Assembly (NCBI GenBank): GCA_001939145.1
Contig: LSRX01000283.1
Span: 476,546 to 540,545 of the forward strand
Direction: 5' to 3'
DNA: 64,000 nucleotides
Source of the DNA: Symbiodinium microadriaticum
Lineage: Eukaryota > Sar > Dinophyceae > Suessiales > Symbiodiniaceae
Below the pieces are notes generated by a model that was not told the origin of the DNA, searched no databases, and was given only the letters and a program-made list of their open reading frames with translations. Of this stretch, positions 23,090 to 33,500 are shown piece by piece; within the stretch, counting starts at the first letter, position 1, and the number at the start of each line of letters is the position of its first letter. A program made the position numbers and the translations under genes.

Positions 23090-23161
23090 CCAAGTGCCAC
23101 GTGCCCTCCGGCAGCGGCAGCTGGTCAAATGCAAGGAGAAGCGCGCCGACTCCCCCGCCGC
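23090..23161 (-). CDS. candidate internal exon
   Basis: After a CCGAG acceptor the minus strand gives two leading bases and GGVGALLLAFDQLPLPEGTW then HL, ending in phase 1 at a GC donor. It is bounded by telomere-like tracts at 22938-23070 and 23204-23300. It lies between the last HIRA-like exon found (24551) and the gene at 16.6-18.8 kb and could belong to either. Confidence 0.4.
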
Positions 23162-24289
23162 CTCGGACGAATTAAAAGAACCCGCTTAAATTAGTTCTAC
23201 ACTGACGGTTTAGGGTTTAGGGTTTAAGGGTTTTTTTGCTTAGGTTTTGGGGGTTTAAGGCTTTAGGGTTTAGGGCGTAGGGTTTAGGGTCTAGAGTTTA
23301 CACAAGTCTCATCATGCCCTGGGAGTACCTATCTCTTGATATCTCCTAAATCTCGTTCCTGCGTGGGGTGGGAGGAGATTGCAGAGCTCAGAGGCTCAGA
23401 AGCCGGTTTTTGGGACACCGAGCGGCTGGAGGAGAAGCACAGGACCTGAGACAGGTCGCAGTGCTTCAACCGACTTCTGCTTAGGATCGCTACGATGGAA
23501 GAGAAACAAAGTGACTAAACAAAGAAACTGCAAGGGAGATATGTAGATAAGGCCTTGGAGTCTGCGTCTTGGCTTGAAGGTTTAGGATTCAGGAGCAAAG
23601 CTTGCAGGGCTGTAGTGCAGTGCACGTTAGTGCACGTTACGGCGGGGGGGTGTTTACTCCCGCCAAGCCACGGACCCATCGGGTGTCCAAGAAAGGTCGG
23701 TGATGAAGCCTGGCGTTGCAAAGTTGGGGGTCCGCCTCTCTGCATGCCCCAAGGGCCACTGAATGCCTTAACTCGGGAACTTCGAAACCTATCCGATTAC
23801 AAACTATTCCTTCAATACTGAAGAACGAGCCCTCAAGTAAAGATGCTGAGAAGAGAGTGGAGCAAACCATAGACGCCCGTGGACTCCGAAACCCTCAGGT
23901 CGTTATTTCAAGACTCTGGTCGAGGGCCTCAACAAGAACAAGACTCGGGTGTTGAAGGTTGCCATACCCAGTACTACAGTAGGACTGGTTATGCCGACCG
24001 CTACCCTACACGTCTTTTGTAAAACGGATGGGCATACCGGCTCGCCCCAATAGCACCGCTGAACCTAATCTCAAGTCTCAGGCGAGAAGCACTTGTAGGG
24101 TTTCGGGTTTACGGTTTTGAAAACATTATGATAGGATAGCAGGTTGGAGCCCCATGGCAAGCCCAGGAACAATTCTCATCGACCAAATCCTTCCACACCA
24201 GAATCGGCACAGGGAGGCTGGAGATCCAAATGGACAGGACTCCATCCTGAGCTCTTGCTAAGTAAATTACACGTATGTATGTGTGTGTA

Positions 24290-24331
<42 letters not shown>

Positions 24332-24400
24332 GACATACTGTATACCATAACATTTAATATATATATATATATATAATACACTGTAGAATATATAATATAT
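24290..24400. repeat. (TA)n microsatellite pair
   Basis: Two TA runs of about 40 and 20 bp separated by a short unique segment, just downstream of the last HIRA-like exon found. Confidence 0.9.
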
Positions 24401-24550
24401 AATGATACACATGCATATTGTAAAAATTACAGTCCTGGGTTTAGGGCTTAAGGCTCTTGGGTTTAGGCTTTGGGTACAGGCTTCAGGGATGCGGGGGTCT
24501 TGGGTGACACCTTGATGATGCGTACTGCAAAGCTGAAAACATATAGAAAC

Positions 24551-27500
24551 CTTAAGAAGCCAGAACCAAGCATCCGTTCCGGCAAGGGCCAGGACCACGG
24601 CGGCATTCCTAGGGATGGACGGTGACTGCTGCATGGAGCCTACTCCGAAAACAACAACTCGATCAGTCTCAGCCCGAACCACTCGACTCCCGAGCCCGAC
24701 CATCATGAATTCATGAATCCTGCACGGATCCCTTCAGCTATTCCCACAAAAAAGGGCGGGCTTCAAAAGAGTTTGTTTATGGGTTATCTTCTTTCTTGGG
24801 AACGGAGAGGGCCCCACAAACCCGCAGAAACTTGCACCCCCCAAACTTTGCCAACCCAAGAAGCCTACACCCTAGAGCCGTGCGACCTCATCGCAAATTC
24901 ATTATGGACCGACAGAGGGAGAGGTACGAGCTCGCGGAAAAGCCATAAACACCAGACTTTTTCAAAACCCGCTTCTACCCGGTTCTACCCCTCCAAAGGA
25001 AGCCATCAATCCTCAGCCCTGAACCACCAGTCCCTCTAAACCCTGAATCCTGAACCCTAAACTAAACCGAACGATACCTTTTTCTGAAGGAACTTCAGTG
25101 CTGTGCGAAGCGCTCCGGGTTCTGGCTGTTGCCATACCTCAGCGATGCAGTTGTCTTTAAATTGGGCTTGGCTTGACGTTCTGCGCAGAATCGCTTGCAA
25201 ACAGAACTCGGGAAACCGAACCTGCACAAACAATGCAGAAATGAAACCCAAAAGAACTTGTAGACGCCGACGCTGACCACCATCACAAGGAAGACGGGCA
25301 AATGAAACCCAAAAGGCTAAAGAAAACCCTGACTCCCCACATTGCTGTAGCCCCAAAGCCTGTCATTTAGTACCGTAAGTTATAACCCCACATTTCCTTA
25401 CAGGGCACAGACCCTACCTTTCCCCTTAGATGCAATAAACAACTCTAAAACCCAGAAACCCTAAACCCTAAAACCCTAAAAAGGCCGAGGGTCACGGCAG
25501 GGGAAAACTGAACCACGGAGATCTGGCTCTTGTGTCCGCGGTAAAGCTTTGGAGCCTCGTAGGGCTTAGGGTTCAGGGTTTCGGGCTTTATGGTTCGGGG
25601 CTTAGGGGTTTGGGGTTTAGGGTGTTTGGCTTCAGCACTCACAGCTGGGACATACCTGGCGAGGTCCACAGGTCCCACAGGGCAATGAGGTTTTGGAGGC
25701 TGTGGGGCTCTGGGGCTCTTAGCTCGGTTGTGATAGTGGCAGTGACTGGCAGTGAGAGTTGTGGTGGTGGTGGCGGTGATGGTAGGTAGCAGTCATTGTG
25801 AGGCTGTGCGTACTTGATTCTTGATTTGCACTTGATCTGCCAAGTGTGAGCGGAGACCCCTTATGAGGCTAAGATAATCACTATCCAATAACTATAGCAA
25901 ATTCAGACTAGATTGCACAAAATACCCCACCTTCCACGGCTCAGCGAAGAGTGCAGCGTAGAACCGAGCAGTGCTGATCTCCTCGGCAAGATCGATTGTA
26001 GCGTGAAGTGCTTCGGGGAAAAAGGTTGTGTTGCTGGGAGTTTCTCTCCTGATTCAAAGAAGTGTTTGTCGAGGCGGTCCCGGAATAAGCTCAAACACAA
26101 ATCGCCAGTCACTCAAAGCTCAAGCCCTGCAAAATACTAAGTTCGCCAAGATCTTGTACCCAAAACCCCCCTTAACCCCCAAACCCGAAGCCCAAAACCT
26201 TCCAAGGCCCCAGGCCCGAAAAAAAGCCAAGTGGCACAATTCTTCCGTTCCCCGAAGGGGAAGACCACAGATTGCCCCAAGGGGTCCCAACTCGGCCGGC
26301 GAAAGTTCACCTGGCTCCGGCTTTTTGGGTTTAGGGTTTAGGGTTTAGGGTTTTGGGTTTAGGGTTTTGGGTTTAGGGTTTTGGGTTTAGGGTTTTGGGT
26401 TTAGGGTCCCTCTCGAATGGCTGAGGATCTATGCCCACTGGCTCCGGCTTTAAGGTTTACGCTCTCACAACTCGGACAAGCCAGGCGAGGTTCATGGTGC
26501 GAGGTCGGCGTGACACAGGAAAAACAGTCCACAGGGCAGGCTCAAGGCAACCAACCCAAGACGTCTAAGAACCAATCCACCACACAGATAACATGGACTG
26601 TTTAAAGCAACAGGTTTTACTGTTGCCGGGCTCACAAGTGGGCTCTGAAAGTTCACCAAGACTCCACCCCGTCCAAAGTACACCAAGAAAACACCCCGCA
26701 AACCTAAGCACACAAAGCAAGGAGTCCACTCAGAGCCAAACTACTCATCACGAAGTTTATCCCAGGAAACCGGTGAAACCTAATTAAGAAGACAAGCTCC
26801 CACAAGAGAAAGCAACTAGACTACGAGTATCCCAGGGGGCGTGAAACCTAATTCGGAAGTCAGATTCAGAAACTCAGTACGTCTCGAGGTCGTGCGTTGT
26901 CCAGTGTCAGTTTCGTTTCGGGCTTTTGTGTCATGTAGACCAGATACCGGACAAAAAGCAGCTTCCTCTTGGCACAAGCTCTGCAGGGCCTTGGCACAAG
27001 CTCTGCAGGGCAGACTTTCAAACCTATACGGAGGCGACGCCACGTGCCATTCATGACGAAGTCTGAAAGTTCTCACCACCGCGGAACAACGTCATCCCAC
27101 AAACTGCAGCTGCCCTCTGAAACTGAGACAGCACTCTATGTCGCAGGCCTGTCCAGATTGCACCAAATAGTGTACCGAAAAGTGGTGTCGGCTGTGTGGG
27201 CACAGAAAATCCACGGCTTCCCTGTATCGCCCAGCCAGGTCACAAAGTCCCCAAGGACTGTCGGGTTCCGAGTTTGACCCTCGGGTGTTCTGTCCTGGTG
27301 AAGGATCTTCTGCTCCTCACGTCTGCACTTAGTCCTGCCCAAAACACCCTGTGTTTGTCAGGTGTAGTAGCCACCTAGGTCGCAGAGTGGCAACCAGATC
27401 AGAAGCCCTCTGGGATAGGTCGACTCAGGGGCATCTCTATCCAAGACAGCACTCCAGTAACTCACCAGCCAGTCACCAAATCCTGAACAGCAAGGTGCCA

Positions 27501-30500
27501 GCGCCAGGAAATCCCATGAAGCCGGTGGCAACAGCGCAGCGTTGTCGGCGAGCGGCCATGTATGCACACGCGGGTTAGTGGTTCCTTAAGGGGGGAAAGA
27601 AAGGTTAAAACATCCTCAAAAGAGCGGGGCAGGGAGTGGGCAAAACAGACAGACAGACCCGACTCACAAAATACATCACCCATCACCAAACATGCAGACA
27701 GTCCAGCATCAAATTCATGAATTCACAGTCCTGCAAAAGTAAGGCCAGGCAGCAGGATGACAAGAAGCACCTCCAGTGTCTTACACACAGAAGGTACCCG
27801 GAGCCGCAACTACTCCTGAGAGTCCACGATCTCGATGACCTCATGCACCATTTCCACCTCCTGAGCAAGATCCATGGCCTCTTGCATCGTAAGCTGCTTG
27901 AGTCTCGGCACCTCGTCCCGAATGGACGCGCGATCATGCATGCGTAGTTCGTTATCCCTAGGCAACGGAAAACCCAGACCCTCAAGCAGTCCTCGCACTC
28001 TGGGTTCAATGTAACGAGCGTTGAGGGTGGTGAAGGCCACCAGTATAATTCGGGACTGTGCCTTTTTAGGATCAATTACGCGTCCCGCATGCAGGGTCTT
28101 CCTAGCGTCAAAGGAAAAGGGAGCATCCAACGGGACCACAGTGCCAGGGAGATCTTTGCCAAAATGCCTCTTGTAAGAAGTCCCGACCCTGTCGTGAACC
28201 CACAGCCCATCTCCTACCTCAGTGGTACTCAGGCAGACAACCAACGAAGGACAGGGCGCGTTCTTTGTATCTCTGTGAACTCTCGAGAAACATCCTCGTC
28301 GAACTACAAAAGTTGAGAATCTATGGGTTGGACAAATTTTCTTAACGAAGCAAACAACCAGTCTGACAAAAGATGGATGGGAGTTGCACAAGTTCAACAG
28401 ACAAGAGGAGGATCTAGGATTCACCCCTCCTACAGCAAACGAAACGGCCAAGCTCTCATCATCATCGCCACCCGTACGACGAAGTACGGAACGAGGCAGC
28501 AAACGAAAAGCTTCCAAAACCTGTTCCTTAGTGGGACCTGACTTCTGGTGCAGTGCTTCAACTGCCCTCCGTTCCGCTGCATCCTGGATTTGCAGGGGAT
28601 ACATGTGTCCTGCAGAGTCCAGCGTGGTTGTCAACAGGGAGATTGTAGGTTCAATTGGGAAAACGGGGTTTTCAGTTGTAGGGAGGCTGTCTACTTCTTC
28701 GGGTGTTTCCTGGGTCTCAGACAAGGTCACCACCTGTGTAGCGGGTTTCAACGCGACCGTGAACATGCTGGTCACTGGGCTACTCACAGATCCTGTTAGA
28801 TTCTGCGGGGGCCAGCAAGATCGCAAAAGCAGGGATGTGCATTCGCAAATAATACCAGGATATACTCTCACAGGTTGCATCATATCTACCCTGCAGATCC
28901 AAGCACAGAAAGTCCAAGAAGGATCGCTCTTCAGCTGTAATTTGTGGGAAGGGCGTGTCTCCGCGAGAGGGTGGCGGGTGGAGACGATGATAGTCCTTAA
29001 GCGTTCTTTCCAGCGACAGGGCATAAAGATGCAACTCAAAAAGTACAGTGAAGTGCCATCCCCAGGATCTACGCATGAACCATAAGTAGCCCCGAAAGTC
29101 AACAGCAAGCTGATGTGCCAGATGATGTGGCATAGCCTCAAGCATGCCAAGGATTTCATCTCCTAGCAAGGGAACAAAAGGTGTTAAGTGAGGTGCCAAC
29201 TGGAAATCAAAATCACCCATATGGACCAGTTGACGACTCATGGACTCACAGTGGTTTGCTCAAGGTCAATGATGCTCGGGCCAACACCATGCATTCCATC
29301 AAGTACGAACTGTGGAAGGCACTCTCACGGAAATCCCTGGAGCTGGTCTCTTTTACTGGGCATCCTCAGTTCAATCATGCAAAGGAAGCTAGGCAATCAA
29401 GTGCAGCGACAAAAAGCGGCGCCAATGTAGCACAGAATAAGTCGCCTTATGAGACTGCGCGCTTCTAGGCACTTTGGACTCCTGAATCTGCAAAGGAGGG
29501 ACCCAAGGAGCTAAACCCCAGGCATCTAAAAAGGGAACACTACAAACAAGGGTCAGTTCAGGAAACTCAGTGCCAGTGCGAAAGGAAGAAAAAGGCAAGG
29601 TCATGCACAGTGCGCAAGGCATGCATTAAATTCAGGCATGCAGAAAGGGCTTCCTCATGAGCAACAACTATAAAACAGAATAAAAGACAAGTTCACTGCC
29701 CTCATGCATGCAATTACTGTCTCAAAGCAGACTGGGGACCTAACGGTGCACAGGAATGTTGATGGTACGACCATCGCCCATATCAATGTTCACCTGTGGC
29801 ATCGTCGTTGTTCCTGTTCTTGCCGCCGGGATAGCCGTCTGGAGATGCAGCTGTTGGCGTGGCCCATGAATGCTGGGCATGCTGGGCTCATAGCTTGGAG
29901 GCGGCGGCATCGCCGATGAGCCCCCTGCATTCTGCACATTCACAGGGACAGGCCTCTCGCAGTAATCACGAATGATCTTCACCTGCTCCACCGTGTCTGC
30001 AAGAACATTCGCAATCTGCCACAAGTTGTCCTTCGTGGTGCCCTGCTCACTCTGCACAAAGTGCAATGCAGCCAGAAGCTCCTGGCCCATGTCGTAGGTC
30101 TGCTTGCTGAGATCAGACAATGTCTTTGACAGCGCCGTGTGGGTCTCATAATCGCAATTGGTGACTTTGTTGATGCAGGACTTGATCCCCTGCTCCAAGT
30201 TGTCGTGTTTTGCACCAATCAAGACCTGGGTGTCTGCATGGAAAGTCTTCGCCGCCCCTCCCACGACAGAGATACTCTTGAGGGCTTCCTTCAGGTACGA
30301 CTCTGTGGACTTGGCATGTATGTCCAAGTTGGTCGATAGAGTGCACACCCTGGAATTCACGGAGCCCAGCACTGTCTCCAGTGCAGCGAGTCGCCCAGTG
30401 ACATCCTTCAAGTCTTTCTCACTCGAGGAGAGAAACTTCATGATCGTTGTAACATCCTTGCGAAGGTTTTCCATCTCTCCGTTCACCTTTTTCATGTCAG

Positions 30501-33500
30501 GAGGTGCCCCCCCGTCGATGAGGGTCTTCACCAGCTTATGCACGGCCTGAATCTCCTGCAGCATTGAGTGCGGCGTCACGGTGGTCCCACCCCCGGTAGG
30601 GCCATCCACCCCAGACTTGGTCTTGGGATCCGAGGTCGTTGCTGCAGGAGCATTGCCAGCCTTCTTATCATCGCTCGTTGCGGTAGTCTGTGGTCCCGAG
30701 GGAACAGTTGTACCTGATGAGGGCGATGCTGAAGTCTTCGGTGAACTGCCATCAGCCGTCACGGTGGTTTTGTCAGGCACACGATTGTCCTCCTTGGTCT
30801 TCTGCTGTCCTGCATCGTCAGGATCTTTCTTGGGTGTCGTGGAGGCTGGTCCGCCTTCCGTATCAGGATCTGCTGCAGTTGCCGGCATCGGGCTGCTCCC
30901 ATGTGGATGCTTGCGGCCACTCACTTTCGGAGTGGAGTTGCCCTGCCACCATGCTGTCACCTGCTTCACCAAAGCAACAACCAGCAAAGTGAACAGAACT
31001 GTGCATACCTGCATCTAGATCTGTTGATCCACCAAGCCCCAAACGTAGGTATGCTGATAAACCGCCCCAGGGATTTGAGGTGGTGATGGCGGAGGCAAAG
31101 GCCCCGGCGCACGGAACCTCGTTTGGCCCGCGAGTTGCTCCACCTGTACCTGTTCGAGATGAGCCATGGCGAAGCAAGATGGCGTGAGTCACAAACTTTC
31201 GATGCTGTCACGAGCTGCGAATTTTGAGCACGTCCTGCCCCCCCCCTCCTGTTGCAACAGGACAAGCCGACATAGATCCTGGGACAAAGATGGTCACAGA
31301 AGAGAACAAAAGGAGCCCTTAAAGCACTACAGGCAGATGCTCAAAGTACTTGGCCTCGCTGAAGTCTGCTTTCCTAATCAAGAACCTGTAAGTTCCAGGG
31401 AAAGGGCCAAAGGCCGAGGGTAGGCACTGTTCGATCCAAGGCGGGGTTTGTTTCGGGTGAAGGTGGCAACAGGACAGAAAATCAATCTCAACCTCACATC
31501 TGTCTACACATTGGGTCTGCGAAAGAGATGACAAGGGTACTTGGTGCGCAAATATATGTGCTGCGAAGACCTGAGGTGAAAGAAACACTGCTGTTCTGTT
31601 ATCCTGAAGTTCAGGAAGCCACTTCCAGAAAGCATGAAGTGCTTCCCAGAAGATCAATCTGCGTGCAGTGAGGTCCTGCGGGGGGCACAAAACCTGTAGG
31701 TGTAGGGTCTGCTGTTTCATTCGCTTGGGGGGAATCAGGGCGAAGCAGGATCCTTCTTCCAAAAGTCGGCACCACAAGACCCACTGAGTAGATAGAGGTC
31801 GGCCTCTCTGAACATGTTGAAGTTCCCTGCTATAAGGAGTCTCAGGGAATACTCGAGCAGGGCGCAAAATGGCCAGTGTTTTGCCAACTAGCAGGAGCTG
31901 TCTGTCATGGAGGTAGTTGGGTGGGAGCCTCTCAATTTCCGTACCTCCGTACCCCCACTTACGGAGCCACGCAGGCAGGACTTGCAGCCAAGCTCCTCGA
32001 TCCTGAGCAAGGGACTCAACATCTGGAAAGGGCGAGTCACATCTGGTTTGGGTCCAGAAAAGCTGGAGCTTCCTCGGTATAAGGTAAATCAAATCCGCAG
32101 CTCCTGTCCTGCCAGTGAAAACTCTCCATGACGAGCATAACTGAAGGAGGGACTGCAAGGGCAAGTCCGCTTTATGCCTCAGAATATGCCCCCAAAAGGT
32201 CCAGAGCCGTTGTAGCCACAGCTCCCCCCATCTAGCAGATTTATGAACCTCACAAAGCACCTTAACAGCTCTTCTCCTTGAGATGGTGTTCACAACAAAA
32301 CCCTGAAAAGGGTCACTCTGAAGCTTCAGCAAGGACAGGAGTAATGTGTGCTTAAAGGATTCCAAACTGCGGAGCGCCTTCTTGGAGGGAAAAATAACCG
32401 GGCTGCACCAGGTCCACTTCGAAGTTATGTACGTCTGAAAAAGCTGAAGTTTCTCACAGACGGGGGTGTCAGGGTGATCAAAGAGACGGCGGAGACCGAA
32501 AAACGACGAGGAAAGCTTGGATAGTGAGATCCCCAGTTGACCCAGTGGAGTAGCCTTATAACTGAGGGGAACACCGAGGTACACCAAGTGGTCCACACCT
32601 TGCAACGGGTTACAGCATTTGCGGCCCCAAATGCCTGGCGTAGTCCCATCCTCCTGATCAAGCACCGAACACTTGGCAAGGTTCAGCCTGAGACCGATGG
32701 ATTCCAATGTAAGTTGCAAAGCTTGTAACTTAGACTGCATTTCAGCCTCAGTGGCCGCGAATAAAAGAATGTCATCGGCGAACAAGAGGGCATGTGGCAG
32801 TGAGAACTTCCTGAAGACTGAATGTTCATGTGCCTTCCATCTTTGGAGAAGTCCGGAGCAGAAATAGTCCAAGATCCTAGAGAAAAGATCCGCACTGAAG
32901 GACGTACCCTGAAGAACCCCCCGCTCAAGTCGCTGAGTCCACGTCTGTGACCCGATCTGAAGGCAAACCTGCGTGTCCTGACACATGCTCCAAAGAGCCA
33001 GCGCTTCAGGTGAGGCGTCTGTGTCGCAGAGGTAGCGCCAGATAGCTTGGTGCGATAGGGTGTCAAAAGCTTGACTAATGTCCAACTTGCACAGGAGCAT
33101 CTGATGCCCCGTGTGTTGCTTGAAAATCTTCATCGACGATAGAGCGCATGCAATGGGCTCGATGACCTGTGTGCCGGGTCTGCATGCATGTTGTCCCGCC
33201 CCATAGGGGGGGAACTTCGTTCGAAGTCTAGTGACCAGGATTTTGCAAAAGATCTTCCCAAGGCACGGAGTTAGGCTGATAGGTCTCATGTCCTGCACCC
33301 TTGCAGGCCGAGGGGTTTTAGGGATGAAACAAATCTTCCCAGTTACCCAGTCTCTCGGCACAGGCACCTCCCCTGACAGAATGCGTCTGAAAAACCTCGC
33401 AAGTTTACCAGTGGCATCTTGTGCATGGAAAGTTCGAATGGCCCCATAACAGACAGAATCCAATCCTGAAGCAGTACTGGGTTTAGCTTTGGAAAGGGCA

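Noticed and set aside
23082..23186. Plus-strand reading ALRQRQLVKCKEKRADSP to a TAA as a terminal exon
   Set aside because: The minus-strand reading of the same island is equally protein-like and matches the strand of all better-supported genes.
28384..29085. Plus-strand open frame of 233 codons
   Set aside because: It is antisense to ORF4 of the LINE. No domain is recognisable, and the minus strand carries the HxD...H...R pattern.
30581..31018. Plus-strand open frame of 145 codons
   Set aside because: Antisense shadow of ORF3's low-complexity T/S/P region.
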